Position numbers and translations under genes: made by a program. Shown one piece after another: positions 44,319 through 50,720 of a DNA stretch of 50,720 nucleotides. The notes beneath the pieces were generated by a model, which was given only the letters and a program-made list of their open reading frames with translations, made no database searches and was not told where the DNA came from. Position 1 is the first letter of the stretch, and every line of letters begins with the position of its first letter. Origin of the DNA: Oligoflexia bacterium (GTDB lineage: Bacteria > Bdellovibrionota > Bacteriovoracia > Bacteriovoracales > Bacteriovoracaceae); assembly GCA_015231955.1 (NCBI GenBank), contig JADGAN010000038.1, forward strand, positions 1-50,720, given 5' to 3'.

Positions 44319-44671
44319 GATAGTACCTCCACAAATGATTATTCACTAATTCCGTAACCTACTTAAGTTGCAATCTATTGTAAGAGAGATACCTCCGCTT
44401 TTTTTTAAAAAAAATGATCGATTTTCATGAAGAGAATAATTTCTATAGTTTGCTTTGTATTGACAAGCATCTTCTCGGTGAATTTTATTGAGGATGTGCA
44501 AAAAAAACAAGGCAGTCTGCCCTTTTCTAGTTCGCTATTCATGAAGGGATTTCAAAACTTCTTTAAATGAGATCTGATCTTAATTGAAAAAAGAGGGGGT
44601 AACTTTGTTTTTTTTTTAAGCAAAGGCAGCTTAATACACAAGGAAATTTATGGATAAAATATTTTGACGTA
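44319..44671. other. 353-base gap in the operon with a candidate small gene
   Basis: This is the largest gap inside the minus-strand secreted-protein operon. It holds poly-A/T runs (T8A8 near 44399-44414, T10 near 44613) and on the plus strand the small frame at 44427-44570. An internal minus-strand promoter for the downstream genes is likely but not identified. Confidence 0.4.
44427..44570 (+). CDS. Candidate 47-residue membrane or secreted peptide
   Basis: From ATG 44427 the frame reads MKRIISIVCFVLTSIFSVNF, a basic start and one hydrophobic helix, then a short polar segment and an aromatic, basic end (MKGFQNFFK). It is opposite in strand to the operon around it. There is no strong ribosome site, so it may be spurious, but the shape is that of a signal peptide protein or a small membrane peptide such as a type I toxin. 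No antitoxin RNA was identified. Confidence 0.32.
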   Translation: MKRIISIVCFVLTSIFSVNFIEDVQKKQGSLPFSSSLFMKGFQNFFK

Positions 44672-46210
44672 CTATGGTTTGTTTTTTAAGTCTTGTTCTT
44701 GTTTACGTAGCTGTTCTTCGAGTCGTTCCATAAAGTTAAGATACTCTTTGGCCTTCTCTTTGGCCGCTTGGTCGACCTTTTTCCCTTTTTGCTGATTATC
44801 TTTTTGCTCGCTTACCAGCTTTTGTTGCTTTTGATAGGAAGAAGATTTTTTAATCTTTTCTAAGCGCTCAAAGGAGCGCTGATATTGATTTAAAAAATAT
44901 TCACGGTGAAGGGCATTTGCCTCTTCAAGCGAAAGAGAAGGTGAGTCAACTCCATAGGCGAAGTGAGGGTTGTTTGCTAGTGACTTAATCTTTTTGGCCT
45001 TGCTGTCTAAAAAGTTTGCCATCTCTCGAAGAGGAGCAATCGGTACAAATTTACCAATTAAGGCACTCATCAGATTGACGGAGAGGTAAGGGCGATGATT
45101 ATAAGTAAAGCCAGCAGTGTCCTTGTATATTTCATTTTCTTTATGAAAGGGAAGCATCTCTACAAAGGTATCGTGCTGGAGTGGTAACCAATTATGTTCC
45201 AATAAGGCCCGTCGCTGCTTAGGATTATCATAAATGGCCTGTGGATCGAGTGGAAGTTTTTGACTTTGCTTATGCGCATCCAACAAGACCTTTCCGGGGA
45301 TGGCCAAGTTTTTTAGCTGGGTAGAAAGAGGGACATCCACCTGTAAGCATGGAACAAGACCGGCGGCCGCTAAAGCGTTATGGGCCGTATGGGCACAATT
45401 GTTGTGAAGGGCATCCCAGACGAAGTCATTGGTGGGCTTACTTTCCCCTCTCCAAGCACACCCTTTCGAGTTGGGCAAGGAGCGGTTTATGGCATTAAGA
45501 TGTTCAACCACCTCTCCCATGATCTCACGATTCAGAGGAACGTTAATACAATAAGTGTAGCGAGATAAACTCATTGCATAGTCCGTCCCAAAACTTAATT
45601 TTCCACCTAGCTTTTGTTTTTCTAAGAGTGCGGCCTTCCGCTCTTCCGGAGTGGTTGCCTGCTCTAGCTGTTTTTGAATCTGGACAAACTGTGCTTTCTC
45701 TGAGGGCGTGAGGTATTGATCCTTTAACTCTAGACCAGAGAAGTAACCGGCCTTTGCATAAGACTCGATCAGTTGCTTTGCCCGCTCCTCTGTCAAACGC
45801 TCGCCCTCTTGTAAATCTCCTCGCATAAAAGGAGTTAATCCTGGAATGGCCAAAAAAGCGGTATTGGTGAAGTGGCCATCAGACGATATCCCCACTCCTA
45901 CCTCCGGATTACTTAAATCATACTTCTTTTCATCGCATAAGTGTAACTCTGGAGGGGATGTTTGATCGTATTGATGATCCACACACGCACCTTTGAGGAA
46001 AATCACCGCATGCCCGGTAGGAATACCCACTCCCGACTCTTCATCACGGTAAGGATTCCATTGCGAGGTAGTGCAATACTTAAAATAGTAGGGATGATCT
46101 TTGTCATACTGAGGAGGAAGCTTTCCATAGAGAAGGGTGGGAAAGCATAAGAGGATTAAGGCAAAAGGCCAACTCATGTTACGATGGTTAATACTATTCT
46201 TCTTTTTCAT
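44672..46210 (-). CDS. Secreted protein with permuted papain-like (NlpC/P60-LRAT type) signature
   Basis: First gene of the long minus-strand operon, 512 residues, ATG 46210 with AAAGGAG nine bases upstream and a signal peptide (WPFALILLCFPTLLYG). A His starts a beta strand in TGHAVIFLKG (His67), and much later comes NNCAHTAHNALAAAG (Cys272), the helix start that carries the nucleophile in papain-like enzymes. His before Cys is the permuted order of LRAT/NlpC-P60-related families. The Cys-x-His helix and the GLVP that follows resemble those folds. Peptidase, amidase or acyltransferase activity are all possible. The C-terminal 90 residues are a charged coiled coil (KQQKLVSEQKDNQQKGKK). The fold is inferred, not proved. 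Confidence 0.55.
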   Translation of the reverse strand: MKKKNSINHRNMSWPFALILLCFPTLLYGKLPPQYDKDHPYYFKYCTTSQWNPYRDEESGVGIPTGHAVIFLKGACVDHQYDQTSPPELHLCDEKKYDLSNPEVGVGISSDGHFTNTAFLAIPGLTPFMRGDLQEGERLTEERAKQLIESYAKAGYFSGLELKDQYLTPSEKAQFVQIQKQLEQATTPEERKAALLEKQKLGGKLSFGTDYAMSLSRYTYCINVPLNREIMGEVVEHLNAINRSLPNSKGCAWRGESKPTNDFVWDALHNNCAHTAHNALAAAGLVPCLQVDVPLSTQLKNLAIPGKVLLDAHKQSQKLPLDPQAIYDNPKQRRALLEHNWLPLQHDTFVEMLPFHKENEIYKDTAGFTYNHRPYLSVNLMSALIGKFVPIAPLREMANFLDSKAKKIKSLANNPHFAYGVDSPSLSLEEANALHREYFLNQYQRSFERLEKIKKSSSYQKQQKLVSEQKDNQQKGKKVDQAAKEKAKEYLNFMERLEEQLRKQEQDLKNKP

Positions 46211-46439
46211 ACTTAAGAACTCCTTTGCTAAAATGTATTAGTTGTTGAAACAATAAAGGGAAATAATAAACTTAAGGTAATAAGCAGGAATCATAATCGA
46301 TAACCTTTAGGCCTTAATAAAAAAAAATTGTTTAAAATGGGAAGTACTCTGTTTTCAATAGATTAATCTTCTAGGCAGTGAATTTTTTGATACCTTTCCT
46401 GCCAAAAATTCAGGGCACACACCTGTCACATACACCTGT

Positions 46440-46669
46440 CATAAGATTGTTAAGCGATATTTTCGATTGATTGGGATCAAAGATCTAAAAGGATATTCCG
46501 CGCATTCAGCGAGAACGACGCTAGTCAATCAGCTTATCGAACGAGGGAACGACATCTATCTGGTGTTGCAGGAGATTGGTCACGCCGATGTTTCATCACG
46601 CAGAGGTGCTACGATAGGAGCAAGAGAAAACTGTCGGAGTCACTGCTTTTTAATCAAGAGATCTACTAA
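46440..46669 (+). pseudogene. Tyrosine recombinase C-terminal remnant with frameshift
   Basis: One frame reads YFRLIGIKDLKGYSAHSAR, then NDIYLVLQEIGHADVSS, which are the HxxR box and the second conserved His of phage-type integrases. The catalytic tyrosine part (QRCYDRSKRKLSESLLF) is found only after a shift at about 46599-46601 and runs to TAA at 46667. The N-terminal two-thirds is missing. It is a broken fragment with no intact start, next to other element remains. Confidence 0.7.
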
Positions 46670-46733
46670 ACTTCTGCTCAATAGGGGTTCTTCATACTTG
46701 GGGACAAAATTTAATGGATCATCCTCAGTAACT

Positions 46734-46827
46734 GCTCACACCCCTCAACCTTCACCTCTCAACCAAATGCTGTTAGCTAAGCAACTTTCAGCATCCGGTA
46801 GAGGGTAGATGGCTGAAGGGTGTGAGC
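46734..46827. repeat. REPIN-like inverted repeat pair, copies 2 and 3
   Basis: GCTCACACCCCTCAACC at 46734-46750 pairs with GGCTGAAGGGTGTGAGC at 46811-46827 at 15 of 17 positions. The right arm belongs to AGCATCCGG-N9-GATGGCTGAAGGGTGTGAGC, the same pattern as 83-120. The pair of opposite REP-like units with a 60-base loop is the arrangement called a REPIN. Confidence 0.55.
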
Positions 46828-46921
46828 TAATGGAATGGACTCGCCTCTTTTAAATACGGCATCTAAGTGCCAGAATAGTAAAAAAACTAATTTATTATTC
46901 ACATTAAAAAAGGACGAATCC

Positions 46922-47077
46922 ATGAGTAAGATTAGTACATTAGGTATAGATTTGGCAAAAAATTTGTTCCAACTACATGGGGTAAACGAAACTGGCAATG
47001 TAGTGCTGAGGAAGAAGCTTTCTAGAGATAAATTACTCCCTTTTAAGGACACTACCTATTCACAATTTATACAATAA
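46922..47077 (+). pseudogene. IS110-family transposase, N-terminal fragment
   Basis: MSKISTLGIDLAKNLFQLHG and the following VLRKKLSRDKLLPF are the typical start of IS110/IS1111 (DEDD, RuvC-like) transposases; Asp10 in GIDLAKN is the first catalytic acid. The match ends at about residue 41 (47044), exactly where the 17-bp inverted repeat of the next element begins, and the frame then stops at 47077. Full-length members are over 300 residues, so this is inactive. Confidence 0.75.
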
Positions 47078-47504
47078 AAACCCTTTAGCTATCTTCATAG
47101 CACTAATGTAAAATCGGCATGAGGATTTCATTTTTCAAGCATTTGTTATTTTATCACCGATTAACTTGAGATAAAATATAAAAGTGGATCCTGAAATATA
47201 GCGGTCACTGGCTCAGTGATGAGAGTCGATAGGTTCCGGGGAAAGCGGTGGATGTCATGGAGTGAGGAACGTATAGCAACGGAAACTCGGTTTAAGCGAA
47301 ATCCAAAAGCACCGAGGGAAACGCCACAAACTGCGAGATGAGCGCGCAACGATAGAGGAATCACGAAAGTTTTAGACCAATAAACGATTACGGTGCGGTC
47401 GCAGTCGATAGTGATTTTTTCATTTTTTAGGCAAAGAAAAATACTCTTTTATAAACAGTGTTTTGGAAATTTTTAGAAATAGGAAAGGAATAGGTAGTGT
47501 CCTT
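47045..47504. mobile_element. 460-bp element with perfect 17-bp terminal inverted repeats (MITE-like)
   Basis: AAGGACACTACCTATTC at 47045-47061 is exactly mirrored at 47488-47504. The interior has no full-length transposase. A GC-richer core (about 47185-47420) has strong hairpins, TCACTG-GCT-CAGTGA at about 47202-47216 and CTCGGT pairing with ACCGAG at about 47286-47319. It could read as a short peptide (MRVDRFRGKRWMSW), broken by a TGA before ARNDRGITKVLDQ. The left end cuts the IS110 fragment and the right end abuts an IstA remnant. No target duplication was seen in the flanks. Confidence 0.55.
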
Positions 47505-47739
47505 GTAGAGTAAAGCTTCGTTGTCCTCGTAAGTGAGGGTTTGCTTTACGTGTAATAATCTTTTCTAATTCCCTGGGTGTGTTTTCTAAGTTTGGACTTT
47601 TTATCATTGCTTCGACTTCTTTCACTGCTGGTTTAATTCGTCCATGTCGCAACAGCAGTTCACATGCGCGCTCTAATTTGCCAGCACCATAACGACCTTT
47701 AAAGCGTAAAATCCCCATCGTACGTCGTAAAAATCGCAA
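47505..47739 (-). pseudogene. IS21-family IstA C-terminal remnant
   Basis: The minus strand encodes MGILRFKGRYGAGKLERACE, then a helical stretch and RKANPHLRGQRSF, which resemble the C-terminal end of IS21 IstA transposases (GILRLxxRYGxxRLExAC and HxNIRGxxYY). The DDE core is absent and the frame continues into the inverted repeat of the adjacent 460-bp element. It is a fragment. Confidence 0.5.
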
Positions 47740-48074
47740 TGGATGTGTCGTACAGACCCCTTCATCGGCATTAATCGCTGTTAAATAAAATCAATGGATG
47801 ATCGTGCGACAGAACCGTAATCCCACTTTGGCAACTAACTCGACCACCGTCTACAACCCATTGTTCTATCCATCCCAAGCGGCGTGCCCCTAGGGTGCTG
47901 CTGCTGCTCTCGTTAACGACATGTAAAAATTACGCATCTCAGTAGATTTGATTGATTTTAATGGCCTTCTAATGTAAAAATGCGGCACCTCAAAAATGAT
48001 AGCATTAATAATTTATTACTTCAGCATGTGAAAATTTAGGGGCGCTAGAAGTAGTGTAATAGGAGGTTGTTTGT
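47740..48074. other. Gene-poor remnant DNA upstream of 48075
   Basis: Short broken minus-strand frames continue from the IstA remnant (for example RRLGWIEQWVVDGGR). CTAATGTAAAAATGCGGCA near 47967-47985 resembles CTAATGTAAAATCGGCA near 47093-47109, a possible old element repeat. AGGAGG near 48060 serves the next gene. Nothing else is visible. Confidence 0.35.
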
Positions 48075-48404
48075 ATGAAGCAAAGATTTATGCTTCTTAT
48101 GTGTTCTCTGTTTATTTCTCATTCAGCGCATTCTATGCCAGCAAGAGTTGATCCAGATGTTGGATCTTTTTTAACTATTGGTACTGGGTACGATCTAGTA
48201 ACAGGAAGTCCTATGGCAGATTGTATCGTTCCAGCAAAAACAGAACCTGTTAGTAATGGAGTAGGCATGGTTACTGCACACCTGACCTACATTAACGACT
48301 ACGAATCTCTAGCAAAAAGTTTGGAAATCAATTCTTCAGCCAAGCTAAAGCTTGGAATGCCAATGTATAGTATCCCTTCAGCAAGCCTGAATAACAATCC
48401 TTGA
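48075..48404 (+). CDS. Short secreted protein, probably truncated by insertion
   Basis: The 109-residue frame has a clear AGGAGG site and a signal peptide (RFMLLMCSLFISHSAHS). The mature part contains IGTGYDLVTGSPMADC and a Y...Y..L...L.I..SAKLKLG pattern, which reminds me of the N-terminus of MACPF/perforin-like or related secreted proteins, but this is weak. It ends abruptly at 48404, a few bases into the IS66-type element's left hairpin, in a Ser/Asn-rich tail (SIPSASLNNNP). The likely explanation is that a longer gene was interrupted and its 3' part lies past the window. Confidence 0.55.
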   Translation: MKQRFMLLMCSLFISHSAHSMPARVDPDVGSFLTIGTGYDLVTGSPMADCIVPAKTEPVSNGVGMVTAHLTYINDYESLAKSLEINSSAKLKLGMPMYSIPSASLNNNP

Positions 48405-48445
48405 AAAATATTTTATTCTGCTCCTGATTTATAAATATTTTCAGG
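48399..48445. repeat. Hairpin at left side of IS66-type element
   Basis: CCTTGAAAAATATTTTA at 48399-48415 is imperfectly complementary to TATAAATATTTTCAGG at 48430-48445. The 3' arm reaches the AGGAGG that serves the transposon gene at 48457, so folding could mask its ribosome site. It may also be part of the element's left end. Confidence 0.4.
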
Positions 48446-48456
48446 AGGTACTTACT

Positions 48457-48852
48457 GTGACAAGCAATCCCATTGAACAATTGGCTAAGCAAATAGATGC
48501 TTGGAGGCAACTAAAGCGACATAAAAGTGAAAAAATGCCAGAAAGTCTTTGGAAAGAAGCTGCTAACCTTGCTTCCAAATTTTCACTCCAAAAGGTTGCT
48601 GAGCAATGCAAATTGAATTCTGGCAATTTAAAAAATCGATTGCAAATAGGTGGAACAAAGAAAAGCACAGCTGGCCATGAGAAGAAAAAAAGCATATCAG
48701 CTCCCAATTATCTCAAACCTTCCTTTATCAATTTATCAGAGACAATGATCACAAATGACAACAATAGCATTAAGAATAATTTGAATGGGGATAAAAAATG
48801 TATTCTAAAATTGGAAACAAAATCTGGAATTTGCATTGAGGTATTTGAATGA
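48457..48852 (+). CDS. IS66-family TnpA-like protein
   Basis: The 131-residue product starts at GTG 48457 eight bases after AGGAGG. The N-terminal half is helix-turn-helix-like (SLWKEAANLASKFSLQKVAEQCKL), as in the small OrfA of IS66 elements, followed by a polar linker and a short strand end (CILKLETKSGICIEVFE). It overlaps tnpB by four bases (ATGA), so translation is coupled, the usual IS66 arrangement. The role of TnpA in transposition is not well defined; DNA binding is likely. Confidence 0.72.
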   Translation: MTSNPIEQLAKQIDAWRQLKRHKSEKMPESLWKEAANLASKFSLQKVAEQCKLNSGNLKNRLQIGGTKKSTAGHEKKKSISAPNYLKPSFINLSETMITNDNNSIKNNLNGDKKCILKLETKSGICIEVFE

Positions 48853-49265
48853 TCCAAGTAACACCGCATGCAAAAATTTTACTTTGTTCAAAACCTATTG
48901 ATTTCCGCTTAGGCATGAGCGGACTTTATGGTCTGTGCAAAAATGAGTTAAATGAAGATCCATTTTCAGGAGCATTTTTTCTCTTCATAAACAAAAAGAA
49001 AAATAGCATAAAAATACTCGTCTATGATGAGCAAGGATTTTGGTTGATGGCAAAGAAATTATCACAGGGACAATTCAGTTTTTGGCCGGCACAAGGAGGA
49101 AAGGTATCACCCATCCATGCTTCATCACTGTCCGCGATTATTTATGGACTCAAAGTTAATGAAAAGATGCTCAAGCGTTGGCGTCCTTTTTCTGAAGATA
49201 TTCCTGGTAATTCCAGGGTAAAAACAGATGAGGACTCGTTTTCACCACCGTTTGATTTTCCATAA
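48849..49265 (+). CDS. tnpB: IS66-family accessory protein TnpB (Orf2)
   Basis: The 138-residue protein carries the family signature: ILLCSKPIDFRLGMSGLYGL near the N-terminus, GAFFLFINKKKNSIKILVYD, then GFWLMAKKL and a FxWP motif (FSFWPAQ). This is the IS66 Orf2 protein needed for transposition, of unknown biochemical role. Start ATG overlaps tnpA. The final 95 bases of the gene are also coding on the other strand for the tnpC C-terminus, so the tail of TnpB (from about residue 108) is probably under dual constraint. Confidence 0.88.
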   Translation: MIQVTPHAKILLCSKPIDFRLGMSGLYGLCKNELNEDPFSGAFFLFINKKKNSIKILVYDEQGFWLMAKKLSQGQFSFWPAQGGKVSPIHASSLSAIIYGLKVNEKMLKRWRPFSEDIPGNSRVKTDEDSFSPPFDFP

Positions 49266-50720
49266 CAGAGTAGAGATAGTGAAAGCTATTAACTGAGCAT
49301 ACTTTGCAAGTCTCTATAATGCTCAGAACGATTGAAGCGATCTTCGAACTCATTTCAGTCTTGAAAAACAGAGAATTCTTGCGAATTTTAATAATGTCTT
49401 TTACCAGTCTTTCGATCCAATTATTATCAAGCATGGCCCCTGGGACTCTGGCAAAATTTGTAATTGGATTCCAATGATTTAAAAGATAATCGATGGCATC
49501 CCTTAAGTCACCATTCGGTTCGCACTTCTCTAGTTGATCTTCGCAATAATCCATCAAAACATTTAAAATGGGTCTTGAGTTTGCTTGGTGGTATTCAAAA
49601 CGATCATCATTACTCATCTTCTGCTCTTTAGTGATTCCATCATTGATATAAATTTTTTGAATCATTCCAATAATGGCAGCGCACTCCTGCGTGTAAACAT
49701 CTTTAATGTCAAAAAAGCGCCTCCTCGCGTGCGTGAGGCAATTAAGATCAATCACTCCATTTTTATCTTTATAAAATCCATAGGTCGGAAACGCATCTGA
49801 CATTACCATTGGTGGAGGCAATGAATTCTCTCGCAATTTAATCAATTCATCGAAATTTTTTGCAGCATGGTTGCGATCCAAATAAATAAGAACAATGGCC
49901 GGAGCCATTTCAAGATATTCTTTATTGATTTTTGCCGCAATTACAGAGGCATAATAGCCTTTGCGGAAATTTTTATCATTTTTTGCGTCTTTATTCTCCT
50001 TTTCATACTCCAACACAGTGATAACTGTATCATCAAAAGCAAGATAAGGAGAATTGGCCGCCATCTTTTCAAGGTAAGTAAAAATCTTAAAACAATTATT
50101 GGCCAAAATCTCTACTTTTTCAGTTTGTACAGAGGAAGGAAGTGGAATACCCATGATTTTTTGATATTGTTCAAGACGATGGTATGGAATTCCAAGTTCA
50201 AACTTTGCCATAGCAATATTTACGATGGCCTTCATATCATATTTACTTTCTGCTTTGACCTTCTTATCCAACTCTGCCTCAAAGATCGCCTGGCATCCAT
50301 TGCAGCGATACTTTTGAGTTTGATAAACAGTTGCTGAGAAGAGAGGTGCCCCAGTAACTCGAACATAGACTCCGGGATCATATTTATAAACCTTTGCTCC
50401 ACATCCCAACGGACATGGATCTCCCTCAAACAAAGTATGATGGTCAATATTAACTATCGTTGCTCCGGTATAAGCAGTTGCCTTTTTTCGCCCGTGCCCC
50501 TTCTTTTTTTCTTTTTTCTTATTCTCTTCGTCATCATTCCCTTGATCGTTCTGATCATTGACCAAGGGAGAAGCTTTAGTGCCAATCTCCAAGGGGTTGT
50601 CCTTAACCACATTCCCACCTTGAGCTGTCTGTTCTTCAGAGGCATCGGAAGAAGTGTTATTGATCGGAGCAATGTCATCAGGAGTAACAAGACGTTCACT
50701 TTTTTTATCAAACAGTGCTC
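49171..50720 (-). CDS. tnpC: IS66-family transposase TnpC, 5' end beyond window
   Basis: The minus-strand frame enters from the window edge; upstream residues ALFDKKSERLVTP match the lFGkkSE segment near the start of IS66 transposases, so the true start lies past 50720. Then come a lysine-rich stretch, a zinc finger (CPLGCGA ... YRCNGC), LGIPYHRLEQYQKIMG, and the DDE acids: Asp in YLAFDDTVITV, Asp in VMSDAFPTYGFY and Glu in DNNWIERLVKDIIKIRKNSLFF. All three catalytic acids are present and the frame is intact to the C-terminal LPWNYQEYL, so it may be active. It runs opposite to tnpA/tnpB and overlaps tnpB by 95 bases. Confidence 0.9.
   Translation of the reverse strand, partial: ALFDKKSERLVTPDDIAPINNTSSDASEEQTAQGGNVVKDNPLEIGTKASPLVNDQNDQGNDDEENKKKEKKKGHGRKKATAYTGATIVNIDHHTLFEGDPCPLGCGAKVYKYDPGVYVRVTGAPLFSATVYQTQKYRCNGCQAIFEAELDKKVKAESKYDMKAIVNIAMAKFELGIPYHRLEQYQKIMGIPLPSSVQTEKVEILANNCFKIFTYLEKMAANSPYLAFDDTVITVLEYEKENKDAKNDKNFRKGYYASVIAAKINKEYLEMAPAIVLIYLDRNHAAKNFDELIKLRENSLPPPMVMSDAFPTYGFYKDKNGVIDLNCLTHARRRFFDIKDVYTQECAAIIGMIQKIYINDGITKEQKMSNDDRFEYHQANSRPILNVLMDYCEDQLEKCEPNGDLRDAIDYLLNHWNPITNFARVPGAMLDNNWIERLVKDIIKIRKNSLFFKTEMSSKIASIVLSIIETCKVCSVNSFHYLYSVMENQTVVKTSPHLFLPWNYQEYLQKKDANA

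Larger units (their letters stand above)
48399..50720. mobile_element. IS66-type element with inverted tnpC, right end beyond window
   Basis: The element contains a tnpA-like gene, tnpB and tnpC. Canonical IS66 order is tnpA-tnpB-tnpC on one strand; here tnpC is on the opposite strand, converging on tnpB with a 95-base overlap of coding ends. Left boundary is set approximately by the hairpin and by the end of the 48075 frame. No right terminal repeat can be seen because tnpC continues past 50720. Confidence 0.65.

Noticed and set aside
46467..46808. Intact integrase gene
   Set aside because: The catalytic tyrosine lies in a different frame and the N-terminal domain is missing.
47185..47420. 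RNase P RNA, tmRNA or group II intron fragment
   Set aside because: The structured core lacks the conserved sequences I know for these RNAs, such as the RNase P GAGGAAAGTCCGG box or intron domain V.

Overview
The window comes from a Gram-negative bacterium. It holds Sec signal peptides, a lipobox protein, a periplasmic CpdB-type phosphodiesterase and type IV pilin-like proteins. The density of very large secreted and surface proteins (LamG, RCC1, LRR, RHS) together with moderate G+C would suit a Bdellovibrionota/Oligoflexia-type organism, but that is a guess from gene content; there is no rRNA or tRNA here to confirm it. No tRNA, rRNA or CRISPR array was seen.

Layout. (1) 132-5447: a visibly AT-rich block with a radical SAM enzyme (minus), then on the plus strand a degenerate-Nudix/nucleotidylyltransferase fusion, a DNA-polymerase-beta-type nucleotidyltransferase and an MFS exporter. 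It reads like a transferred small-molecule (nucleotide-type) biosynthesis, self-protection and export cassette. (2) 5470-6297 and 22196-23065: two members of one unrecognised secreted family bracket the middle of the window. (3) 6551-11206: a pilin-type cluster with a pseudopilin, a pseudopilin fused to RCC1 repeats, a membrane-anchored protein with a Pro-Ser low-complexity linker, and a secreted helical protein. (4) 11431-21976: a receiver-only response regulator, a scramblase-like protein, a membrane protein with a degenerate kinase-like C-terminus, a 1715-residue LamG/Ig-like lipoprotein, a DTW-domain tRNA modification enzyme and CpdB.

(5) 46210 down to 23107 (all minus strand): nine consecutive genes, every one with an apparent signal peptide or N-terminal anchor, mostly separated by 0-50 bases or overlapping. 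In transcription order they encode a permuted-papain-like protein, a protein resembling BPI/LBP (TULIP) lipid-binding proteins, two helical Cys-containing proteins, a 1303-residue coiled-coil protein with a central hydrophobic hairpin, another helical protein, a beta-helix protein, a leucine-rich-repeat protein, and a 2201-residue SpvB-VCBS-RHS protein that looks like a natural TcB-TcC fusion. This is the best candidate for an undescribed system: a Sec-exported, Tc-toxin-like or RHS-cocoon surface apparatus.

(6) 46440-50720: a mobile-element graveyard with a frameshifted tyrosine recombinase remnant, a REPIN-like inverted repeat pair, an IS110 N-terminal fragment, a 460-bp element with perfect 17-bp terminal inverted repeats, an IS21 IstA remnant, a short secreted protein probably cut off by an insertion, and an IS66-type element whose tnpC is inverted relative to tnpA/tnpB and runs off the window end.

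Functions in block 5 other than the RHS and LRR assignments rest on pattern reading without database searches and are labelled as inference.
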